NCBI GenBank assembly: GCA_016208485.1
Contig: JACQXY010000004.1
Location: 1-55,900, forward strand
Length of the DNA: 55,900 nucleotides
Direction of reading: 5' to 3'
From: Acidobacteriota bacterium
Lineage (GTDB): Bacteria; Actinomycetota; AC-67
Position 1 is the first letter of the stretch; each line of letters begins with the position of its first letter. Of this stretch, positions 16,327-21,524 are shown piece after piece. The position numbers were made by a program, and so were the translations under genes. The notes beneath the pieces were generated by a model that saw only the letters and a list, made by a program, of their open reading frames with translations, was not told where the DNA came from and ran no database searches.

Positions 16327-17424
16327 ATGTCCTCGCTCGCCCGACCCGCGCCGGCCGTTCCCAACAGGAAGGAGCCCCTCGGGCTGTTCATGGACCGTCC
16401 CACACCACGCCTCCGCGATCGGGTCCTCGAGGATCTGCGCGCGCGGCACTACAGCCCGCGCACCGAGAGGGCATACCTCGGCTGGATCCGGCGGTTCATC
16501 CAGTTCCACGGTCGGCATCCGCGCGAGATGGCCGAGGAGCAGGTGAACGAGTTTCTGTCGGACCTGGCGCTCAACGGGAACGTCGCGGCCTCCACGCAGA
16601 ACCAGGCGCTCGCCGCGCTGCTGTTCCTCTACCAGCACGTGCTCGACCGGCCTCTCGACCGGATCGAAGGGGTGGTGCGCGCTCGCCGGCCGGCCCGGCT
16701 GCCGGTCGCGCTGACGCGTGAGGAGGTCCAGGCCGTGCTCACCGAGCTGGAGGGGATCCCCCGCCTGGTCGCGATGCTGCTGTACGGTTCGGGCCTTCGC
16801 ATCTCGGAGGGGCTCTCGCTTCGAGTCAAGGATCTGGATCTGCGCCGGGGCGAGATCCTCCTCCGCGATGGGAAGGGTCAGCGGGACCGCGTGACGACCC
16901 TGCCTCGCGCGCTCGATCGGCCGCTCGGTGAGCATCTGCGCGTCATCCAGCGGCAGCACGAGGCGGATCTCGCCCGAGGTCTGGGCCGCGCGCCCCTGCC
17001 GGGCGCGCTCGCCCGCAAGTACCCCAACGCGGACCGCGAATGGGGCTGGCAGTGGGTCTTTCCCGCGACCTCGCACTACCTGGATCGAGAGACCGGCATC
17101 CGCCACCGGCATCATCTGCACGAGTCGGTCGTCCAGAAGGCCGTGCGGCAGGCGACCCTGCGCGCGGGACTGTCTCGCCCGGTCAGCCCGCACACGTTCC
17201 GGCACTGCTTCGCCACCCACCTTCTCGAGAACGGATACGACATCCGTACCGTGCAGGAGCTGCTCGGCCACCGGGACGTGCGCACGACCATGATCTACAC
17301 ACGTCCTGAACCGCGGTGCCGCGGAGTCTGCAGTCCCCTCGACCGCGCGCCGAGCCTCGCGAGCGCGCCCGGGCGGTATCCAGACCCGCCAGTCGGCATA
17401 GCACACCGGCAGACACCCGTATGA
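16327..17424 (+). CDS. intI: Integron integrase, IntI-type tyrosine recombinase
   Basis: The N-terminus '[25 protein letters not shown]' is typical of IntI. Catalytic residues are present: Arg in '[19 protein letters not shown]', Lys in 'DGKGQRDR', 'HTFRH', His in 'LLGHRDV' and Tyr in 'TMIYT'. Between them lies the insertion found only in integron integrases, '[20 protein letters not shown]' then '[18 protein letters not shown]' (about residues 229-280), which recognises attC extrahelical bases. Start is ATG 16327, or ATG 16390 for a length closer to other IntI. Just after the nucleophile the expected 'HVLNRGAAG' appears only in another frame: two small deletions (2 and 1 bases) replace about eight residues, then 'GVCSPLDRA' resumes. 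Cassettes follow in the same orientation, the less common arrangement. Confidence 0.88.
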   Translation: MSSLARPAPAVPNRKEPLGLFMDRPTPRLRDRVLEDLRARHYSPRTERAYLGWIRRFIQFHGRHPREMAEEQVNEFLSDLALNGNVAASTQNQALAALLFLYQHVLDRPLDRIEGVVRARRPARLPVALTREEVQAVLTELEGIPRLVAMLLYGSGLRISEGLSLRVKDLDLRRGEILLRDGKGQRDRVTTLPRALDRPLGEHLRVIQRQHEADLARGLGRAPLPGALARKYPNADREWGWQWVFPATSHYLDRETGIRHRHHLHESVVQKAVRQATLRAGLSRPVSPHTFRHCFATHLLENGYDIRTVQELLGHRDVRTTMIYTRPEPRCRGVCSPLDRAPSLASAPGRYPDPPVGIAHRQTPV

Positions 17425-17558
17425 AGCCTTCAGAAAGGGGTCTTGTCCAGGCGGTTCACGCCGCGCCGGCCTCGTGCCCGGAGCGTGCTAGCCTGTCGGA
17501 GCGGGTGCTTATCGCGGTCCGCATAGACAGGAGTTACAGAGCTGGCCACGAGGGGGAT

Positions 17559-18251
17559 ATGCCGAAGCCACCGTTAGAAAAGACGCTGTACCCCGTAGTC
17601 GAGCGATGGGTGCGTCGGCATTTCGGCTGTTTTCAAACTGCGATCAACAAAGGCCTGCGCCATAGCAGGATCGACGTCGTGGGCGTGCGGGACACGGGTG
17701 GTGACCTGTCGGGTGAGATCGAGGTAATCGCAGTGGAGGTGAAGCGCGGTTCGTTTCCGTTCGCGAACGGGTGCGGACAGACGCTTGGGTACAACGTCTA
17801 CGCGAACCGAGTATACTTGGCCGACTTGCGGGACGAGCCCTTTTCGACAGACGAAGTTCAGATCGCAAGCCATCTCGGCATAGGTCTTGTTCAGATTCGA
17901 TCGGGACGCTGCATCGAGGTGATCTCCAGTCCGGTGTACAAGCCAATCCGGCGACTGAATCTTCGACTCCTCGAGACTCTTCATCTCGGCAAATGCCAAC
18001 TCTGCGACTCCATCTTCAACATAGGCGATTCCGGTGCGGGAGCGAATCGCTTCTCTAGTCTCACGCGGGAGAACGTCCGGAAGGCGATCGCTGCTGAGAA
18101 GGGGCTGATGTTCTGGAACCGAGAAGTCGCAGAACGCAAACACAAGATGGGAATGCGTGTGTCTGCGGACGGAACGACATACGAGCGTCGCTTTATTTGC
18201 CCCGACTGCGTATCCTACGTAATCGCGCAGATTGCCCCTGCAAAGAGATGA
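17559..18251 (+). CDS. Putative PD-(D/E)XK nuclease with zinc-ribbon, integron cassette gene
   Basis: A 230-residue protein whose N-terminal half has the restriction-enzyme core: an acidic residue in 'HSRIDVVGV', then 'IEVIAVEVKRGSFPFANG' with the E-x-K pair, then a helix 'CGQTLGYNVYANRVYLAD' like those in archaeal Holliday-junction resolvase/Mrr-like folds. The C-terminal half has 'KCQLCDSIFN' and 'FICPDCVSYV', two CxxC pairs that could form one zinc ribbon. I do not recognise a named family. ATG 17559 is preceded by GAGGGGG. It ends 9 bases before the attC hairpin, exactly where a cassette ORF should stop. It is markedly lower in GC than the flanks, which suggests foreign origin. A role in DNA or RNA cleavage is inferred from the core motif only. 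Confidence 0.65.
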   Translation: MPKPPLEKTLYPVVERWVRRHFGCFQTAINKGLRHSRIDVVGVRDTGGDLSGEIEVIAVEVKRGSFPFANGCGQTLGYNVYANRVYLADLRDEPFSTDEVQIASHLGIGLVQIRSGRCIEVISSPVYKPIRRLNLRLLETLHLGKCQLCDSIFNIGDSGAGANRFSSLTRENVRKAIAAEKGLMFWNREVAERKHKMGMRVSADGTTYERRFICPDCVSYVIAQIAPAKR

Positions 18252-18260
18252 ACCTGCGCT

Positions 18261-18321
18261 CTCTAACTCGTCGCTGGACCCGACCGGCTTCACCGGCGGG
18301 TCAGCGCCAGGGTCGTTAGCC
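18261..18321 (+). other. attC recombination site 1
   Basis: Begins CTCTAAC (one mismatch to the R'' box RYYYAAC) and ends GTTAGCC (one mismatch to the R' box GTTRRRY), 61 bases in all. The interior folds as CGCTG-ACCCG-CCGG paired with CCGG-CGGGT-CAGCG around loop CTTCA, leaving G18277 and A18283 unpaired on one arm. Two such extrahelical bases are the feature that lets IntI recognise the folded bottom strand. It follows the nuclease-like gene by 9 bases. Confidence 0.75.
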
Positions 18322-18338
18322 GGACTGGGAATCGCTGG

Positions 18339-18367
18339 TTGCGTCCGGGCACGGATCTGGCTATCAT
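18339..18367 (+). promoter_or_regulatory. Promoter of the parE/phd-type cassette
   Basis: TTGCGT (18339-18344), 17-base spacer, TATCAT (18362-18367). The predicted start is 2-4 bases before the TTG start codon at 18377, so the mRNA would be almost leaderless. Cassettes encoding toxin-antitoxin pairs typically carry their own promoter, unlike most cassettes. Confidence 0.55.
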
Positions 18368-18377
18368 CTAGCCAGAT
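18355..18377. promoter_or_regulatory. Operator palindrome over the -10 of the toxin-antitoxin cassette
   Basis: Perfect 9-bp arms ATCTGGCTA and TAGCCAGAT around TCATC. It contains the TATCAT -10 element, so binding of the antitoxin-toxin complex would block RNA polymerase, the normal autoregulation of such operons. Confidence 0.6.
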
Positions 18378-18670
18378 TGCGACATGAGATCGTGTTGGCT
18401 CCCGAAGCCGTCGAGGACCTCCGAGGCCTCGATGCGCGTGTCCGTGCCCAGGTCAGGGATCGGATCGAGCGTCATCTCCGGCGCGAACCGGTCAAGACGA
18501 GTAGGAGTCGGATCAAGAGGTTGCGAGGGCTCGAACGGCCCCAGTACCGGCTTCGGATCGGTGACGTTCGCGTGTTCTACGACGTGACGGAGAACACGGT
18601 GGAGATCCTGGCCATCGTGGCCAAGCCAGGGGCGACGAAGTGGCTGGAGGAAAGAGGTGAGGAGGGATGA
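18377..18670 (+). CDS. RelE/ParE-family toxin
   Basis: A 97-residue protein starting at TTG 18377, with 'RHEIVLAPEAVEDLRGLD' at the N-terminus, then a basic helix and the strand block 'PQYRLRIGDVRVFYDVTENTVEILAIV', the usual RelE/ParE core. These toxins cut ribosome-bound mRNA or poison gyrase; which of the two cannot be told. GTG 18392 is a second possible start but would remove the first strand. The stop overlaps the next start (ATGA), so toxin and antitoxin are coupled, with the toxin first. Confidence 0.88.
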   Translation: MRHEIVLAPEAVEDLRGLDARVRAQVRDRIERHLRREPVKTSRSRIKRLRGLERPQYRLRIGDVRVFYDVTENTVEILAIVAKPGATKWLEERGEEG

Positions 18671-18918
18671 AGAAGGTGCCACTGTCTGAAGTGAAGGACG
18701 ATCTCTCGCGCTTCCTGAGGCAGGCGGAGCGTGAGGAGATCGTCATCACACGCCACGGAAAGCCGGCAGGGGTCCTGATCGGTTTCGAGGGCGACGATGC
18801 ATGGTTCGAGTACCGGCTTGAGCGGGACCCTCGATTCCTCGCCCGCATCGAGCATGCCCGCAAGAGTCTTCGGCGGGGCAAGGGAACGCGGATCGAGGAA
18901 CTCGATGGGACCGGCTAG
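18667..18918 (+). CDS. Phd/YefM-family antitoxin
   Basis: An 83-residue protein. 'MKKVPLSEVKDDLSRFLRQAEREEIVITRHGKPAGVLIGFE' is the standard Phd/YefM fold (strand, helix, two strands) that dimerises and binds operator DNA. The C-terminal 35 residues are charged and would thread over the toxin. It is coupled to the toxin by a 4-base overlap. The likely operator is the 18355-18377 palindrome. Its last codons run into a hairpin at 18902-18931. Confidence 0.87.
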   Translation: MKKVPLSEVKDDLSRFLRQAEREEIVITRHGKPAGVLIGFEGDDAWFEYRLERDPRFLARIEHARKSLRRGKGTRIEELDGTG

Positions 18919-18931
18919 CCGGCGCGATCGA
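18902..18931. terminator. Symmetric hairpin at the end of the antitoxin gene
   Basis: TCGAT, 4 unpaired bases, CCGGCTAGCCGG, 4 unpaired bases, ATCGA: a 30-base structure with a symmetric internal loop. It may be a terminator. Its AACTCG lead-in and GGGACCGGC/CCGGCG stem also recall the attC sites of this array, so a much-altered attC is possible. Confidence 0.4.
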
Positions 18932-18939
18932 ACCGGCCC

Positions 18940-18968
18940 TTGACATGCATACGCCACTGGCGTAGAGT
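18940..18968 (+). promoter_or_regulatory. Promoter and operator of the HigBA-like cassette
   Basis: TTGACA (18940-18945), 17-base spacer, TAGAGT (18963-18968), with predicted start at about the GTG of the toxin gene. A perfect palindrome TACGCCA-C-TGGCGTA (18950-18964) sits in the spacer and touches the -10. It is the likely site where the HigA-like protein represses its operon. Confidence 0.65.
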
Positions 18969-18973
18969 GCCCT

Positions 18974-19291
18974 GTGGTCATCCTTGAGACGCATGTCTTC
19001 AGTCGGCTGGCGTCACGCCTTCTGTCGGATGAGGATCTGCGGAAGTTGCAGATCGCCCTGGTGCTTCGACCGGAGCAGGGAGCGCTGATCCGAGGGGCCC
19101 ATGGACTACGCAAGCTCCGATGGGGTCGGACCGGCCGCGGAAAGAGCGGTGATCTGAGGGTGTTCTACTTCTGGGACAAGCCGGCGTCGCGTCTGTATCT
19201 GATCTACGCGATCGAGAAGGCACGTCAGGCTGATCTCACGCCGGAGCAGCAGAAGGAACTGGGACGGGTGGTCCGAGAGGAGCTGCTGTGA
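18974..19291 (+). CDS. RelE/HigB-family toxin
   Basis: A 105-residue protein starting at GTG 18974. The core 'QGALIRGAHGLRKLRWGRTGRGKSGDLRVFYFW' followed by 'RLYLIYAIEKARQADLTPEQQKELGRVV' is characteristic of HigB/RelE-like toxins encoded before an XRE antitoxin; the basic and aromatic residues in this stretch form the mRNA-cleaving surface in studied members. The promoter suggests a leaderless transcript. It overlaps the next gene by 4 bases (GTGA). It lies inside the integron array. Confidence 0.87.
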   Translation: MVILETHVFSRLASRLLSDEDLRKLQIALVLRPEQGALIRGAHGLRKLRWGRTGRGKSGDLRVFYFWDKPASRLYLIYAIEKARQADLTPEQQKELGRVVREELL

Positions 19292-19578
19292 GGAAGCGGG
19301 ATCTCGAAGAACTGATCGCCAGCGTGCGAGAGGCTGGCCAGATCAAGCGACGCGAGCGTGCGCCCTCTCGGCGTTTCACCTTCAAGGCTGCCGACGTCCG
19401 CAGGATCAGACGGCGTCTTGGTCTGTCGCAGTCGGAGTTCGCGCTGTTGATCGGCGTGAGCATCTCGACGCTGCAGAACTGGGAGCAGGGGCGGCGTCAG
19501 CCAGAGGGACCGGCCCGGGCGTTGCTCCGGATCGCGGAAACGCACCCCGAGGCCGTGAGAGACGCGTTGAGCGCATGA
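19288..19578 (+). CDS. HigA-like XRE-family antitoxin
   Basis: A 96-residue protein. The helix-turn-helix runs from about residue 35 to 86: 'ADVRRIRRRLGLSQSEFALLIGVSISTLQNWEQGRRQPEGPARALLRI', with the Q-x-x-F-A and W-E-x-G-x-R-x-P marks of XRE/HigA antitoxins. The basic N-terminus probably contacts the toxin. The start GTG overlaps the toxin stop. It should bind the TACGCCA/TGGCGTA operator. The stop codon lies in a hairpin. Confidence 0.88.
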   Translation: MRKRDLEELIASVREAGQIKRRERAPSRRFTFKAADVRRIRRRLGLSQSEFALLIGVSISTLQNWEQGRRQPEGPARALLRIAETHPEAVRDALSA

Positions 19579-19589
19579 TGCGGCTCAAC
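19566..19589. terminator. Hairpin across the higA-like stop codon
   Basis: GTTGAGC ... GCTCAAC with GCAT/ATGC inside and one unpaired G. The right arm GCTCAAC is also the R'' box of the decayed attC that follows, so the structure may serve as a terminator, an attC part, or both. Confidence 0.35.
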
Positions 19590-19640
19590 TCGCGATAGGA
19601 CTTGACGCTCGGCTTCAGTTCGCGCGGGTCAATCGCCTTC
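19583..19640 (+). other. Decayed attC-like site 2
   Basis: Starts with a perfect R'' box GCTCAAC and keeps the order AACTCG ... CGGCTTC ... GCGGGTCA ... CGCC seen in the intact attC at 18261. The stem has many mismatches and no GTTRRRY box closes it. It follows the HigBA-like cassette by 4 bases. Confidence 0.45.
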
Positions 19641-19650
19641 GCGACCGTGC

Positions 19651-19899
19651 TTCGAGGACTACCTCGGCGCGGGGAGCATCGTTGCTGCCTTGTCCGGCCG
19701 GAAGTGGCCTGAAGCTGAGGGGGCGGCAACGCTGTTCCATCGCTTCAGCGCGCAGATCGAAGATGCCGTCATGTCGTGCAGCTCGGGCCGGGAACTGGTG
19801 GGCAAGGGCTTCGGAGGGGACGTCGAGATCGCGAGTCAAGTCTATGCGAGCCACACCGTGCCCGTGCTCATCGACGGCTGCTATTCCCAGACAGAGTGA
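19651..19899 (+). pseudogene. 3' remnant of a ComB-like 2-phosphosulfolactate phosphatase gene
   Basis: About 82 codons encode 'FEDYLGAGSIVAALSG', then a helix and 'SCSSGRELVGKGFGGDVEIA' and 'SHTVPVLIDG', which match the C-terminal end of ComB-family phosphatases, including the E-D-Y-L-G-A-G and S-G-R-E-L motifs. Upstream of FEDYLGAG the frame has no ComB similarity and no proper start, so at least the first half is missing. A TTG at 19690 opens a short frame but would omit the EDY motif. It is flanked by attC-like sites. Recognition is from memory of the family and needs a profile search. Confidence 0.5.
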
Positions 19900-19926
19900 G
19901 CGGCGGCATGCCCGGGGGGCGTGAGC

Positions 19927-19980
19927 GCCCAACTCGTCGCTGGGGCCGGCCGGCTTCGCCGGCGGGTCAGCGCCCGAGCC
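19927..19980 (+). other. Decayed attC-like site 3
   Basis: Begins with a perfect R'' box GCCCAAC and continues AACTCGTCGCTGG ... CCGGCTTCGCCGG ... CGGGTCAGCGCC, nearly the same as the intact attC at 18261. The two unpaired positions are in the same places. The expected GTTRRRY box is lost, so it probably can no longer recombine. Confidence 0.6.
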
Positions 19981-20032
19981 GCCATGCAGCGGAAGAGGTC
20001 CTCGGCTACACTGAGCATCGAAAGGACTGTCC

Positions 20033-20260
20033 ATGCGCTGGCAGGATCTGATCGTTTCCACGCCCGACACGCTCCACGGAGCACCTCGCTTCCGCGGTAC
20101 CCGCATCCCGGTGACCGTCGTTCTCGACAACCTTGCGGCTGGCGTCAGCAAGGAAGACCTTTACGACAACTACCCGACGCTGCCCGAAGACGCAGTCACC
20201 GCCGCGTTGGAGTACGCTGCAGAACTCGCGCGTGACCGGATCGTTCCGATCCCGCAGTAG
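20033..20260 (+). CDS. DUF433 domain protein, probable antitoxin
   Basis: A 75-residue protein: 'IVSTPDTLHGAPRFRGTRIPVTVVLDNLAAGVSKEDLYDNYPTLPEDAVTAALEYAAEL'. The 'G.PRFRGTRIPV..VLDNLAAG' block defines DUF433, a small winged-helix-like antitoxin usually paired with DUF5615 PIN-like proteins, as here. An AAGGA ribosome-binding site lies 8 bases before ATG 20033. Its stop shares one base with the next start. Confidence 0.87.
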   Translation: MRWQDLIVSTPDTLHGAPRFRGTRIPVTVVLDNLAAGVSKEDLYDNYPTLPEDAVTAALEYAAELARDRIVPIPQ

Positions 20261-20529
20261 TGGTCGCAGTCAAGCTCGATGAGAACATGCCAGACGCTGT
20301 CGCCGACGTGCTCCGGTCCGCTGGCCACGATGTCGCCTTGGCGCGCGATGAAGACCTCGCCGGCTCCGACGATGCGCGCCTGCTCGAGGCGGCCGTCACT
20401 GAAGGCCGTGTGCTCGTGACGCTCGATCTCGACTTCGCCGACTTCGGTTCAGTCGTGGCAGTATGGGTTATCCTTTCGGGGGAGAACTTCCCGAGGTTCG
20501 TGACAGCGTTCCCGGGGGCGAAGCCATGA
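20260..20529 (+). CDS. DUF5615 PIN-like toxin, atypical C-terminus
   Basis: An 89-residue protein from GTG 20260. 'VKLDENMPDAVADVLRSAGHDVALARDEDLAGSDDARLLEAAVTEGRVLVTLDLDFADF' is the DUF5615 (Mut7-C-like PIN) core with acidic residues D/E in 'KLDENMP', 'RDEDLAG' and 'TLDLDFAD'. After this the family normally continues with 'G..PGIIVLRL' and a helix, about 110 residues in all. Here the end is short and does not match well, so truncation or a frameshift near 20450 is possible. It follows the DUF433 antitoxin and overlaps the next gene by 4 bases. Confidence 0.78.
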   Translation: MVAVKLDENMPDAVADVLRSAGHDVALARDEDLAGSDDARLLEAAVTEGRVLVTLDLDFADFGSVVAVWVILSGENFPRFVTAFPGAKP

Positions 20530-20759
20530 GATACGACCTCCTCGACACAGTGGTGTTGAACCGCGATGTTCCCGAGCACGGACTGCGGCAGGGCGACCTT
20601 GGCGCGGTCGTAGAGGTGTACGCTCCGGATGGCCTTGAGGTCGAGTTCGTTACCGGATCGGGTCGGACGCAGGCGGTCTTGACCTTGCGCGCGGACGACG
20701 TTCGTCCCGTTCAGGATCGGGACCTGATCGCCGTTCGGCCTCTTGACGGGGCTCGCTAG
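20526..20759 (+). CDS. DUF4926 domain protein
   Basis: A 77-residue protein: 'MRYDLLDTVVLNRDVPEHGLRQGDLGAVVEVYAPDGLEVEFVTGSGRTQAVLTLRADDVRPV'. The small SH3-like 'L-x-D-x-V-x-L ... G-x-x-G-x-V-V' pattern is typical of DUF4926, found next to toxin-antitoxin and DUF6883-like genes. Function unknown. ATG 20526 overlaps the previous stop by 4 bases, so the three genes are one unit. It is the last plus-strand gene of the array. Confidence 0.75.
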   Translation: MRYDLLDTVVLNRDVPEHGLRQGDLGAVVEVYAPDGLEVEFVTGSGRTQAVLTLRADDVRPVQDRDLIAVRPLDGAR

Positions 20760-20795
20760 GACCCGTAGGGACCAACGGCGCGCGGCGCCAGGACA

Positions 20796-21524
20796 TCACC
20801 CGGCCGCGCGCCCCGCCGGAGCGGCCCGCGCGCCGTCCAGGCCTGCAATGCGAAGCAGCCCCCAGGCCGCGGCCGACTTCGCCGGCTCGCGCGCCGCCGA
20901 CGGCTCCACCCGCCGCTCCGCGGCGCGCCGGCGCAACTCCCCGACCACTGCCGGGTATCGGCGGGCGATCCCGCCTCCGACGACGACCAGCTCCGGCAGC
21001 GCCGGATCTCGAAGGACCACCGCGATGGCCTCCGCCATCTCGGCGAGCCGCGCGCCGGTGACCGGATTCGGCAGGGACCATCCGGCCGCGACGGTCTCGA
21101 GGCACCCGACCCTTCCGCATGGGCAGGGCCGGTCCCCAAATCCCGTCTGGTGGCCGAACAGGTTCGCGCCGGCGACGCGGCCGTCGCGGACGACGGCGCC
21201 CCCGATGCCGGTTCCGAGGCCGAGGTAGGCGAGGTCCACGAGCTCCCGAAGGACCGACTCCCCGAGCGCCGCGGCCTCGGCGTCGTTGCAGAGCACGCGC
21301 GCCGGCCCTCTCAAGCGCAGCTCGGCCACCGGATCGACGCCGGTCCAGCCGAGGTTGGAAGCTGTCACGACGCGCCCCTCGATCACGCCCGGCACGGCGA
21401 GAAGAAGGGGCGCGCCGTCCACCTCGCGGGCCCCCTCGAGGAACTCCGGGGAGCCGTCGCCGGCGAACACCACGGTCTGGGCGCCGCCGCCGCCCAGCTC
21501 CACGCAGACCGCGCGCACGCTCAT
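20796..21524 (-). CDS. ROK family sugar kinase
   Basis: A 242-residue ROK protein. 'LGLGTGIGGAVVRDGRVAGANLFGHQTGFG' carries the phosphate-binding glycines, and the zinc motif 'RPCPCGRVGCLETVAAG' follows near residue 130, with the histidine of 'GHQTG'. The N-terminal ATP loop is reduced to 'VELGGGGAQTVVFAG' instead of D-x-G-G-T-x-x. That may weaken catalysis. The substrate is probably glucose, GlcNAc or ManNAc. It is the last gene of a four-gene minus-strand operon and overlaps the ROK regulator by 4 bases. Shorter than typical ROK kinases (about 300). Confidence 0.8.
   Translation of the reverse strand: MSVRAVCVELGGGGAQTVVFAGDGSPEFLEGAREVDGAPLLLAVPGVIEGRVVTASNLGWTGVDPVAELRLRGPARVLCNDAEAAALGESVLRELVDLAYLGLGTGIGGAVVRDGRVAGANLFGHQTGFGDRPCPCGRVGCLETVAAGWSLPNPVTGARLAEMAEAIAVVLRDPALPELVVVGGGIARRYPAVVGELRRRAAERRVEPSAAREPAKSAAAWGLLRIAGLDGARAAPAGRAAG

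Larger units (their letters stand above)
16327..20759 (+). mobile_element. Chromosomal integron relic: intI plus cassette array
   Basis: An IntI-type integrase is followed by small, mostly promoter-bearing genes all on the plus strand: a nuclease-like gene, three toxin-antitoxin-type units and a gene remnant. One well-formed attC hairpin (18261-18321) and two decayed relatives (19583-19640, 19927-19980) share AACTCG, CGGCTTC and GCGGGTCA blocks in the same order, the intra-array similarity expected of a sedentary chromosomal integron. No convincing attI was found. The right boundary, after the DUF4926 gene, is inferred from the strand switch. Confidence 0.7.

Noticed and set aside
17425..17558. 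Possible attI between intI and first cassette
   Set aside because: GTTCACG and GTTACAG are near but neither fits GTTRRRY and no conserved attI flanks could be recognised.
20553..20559. GTTGAAC, a perfect GTTRRRY box
   Set aside because: It lies inside the DUF4926 coding sequence with no partner R'' box or hairpin, so not an attC or attI.
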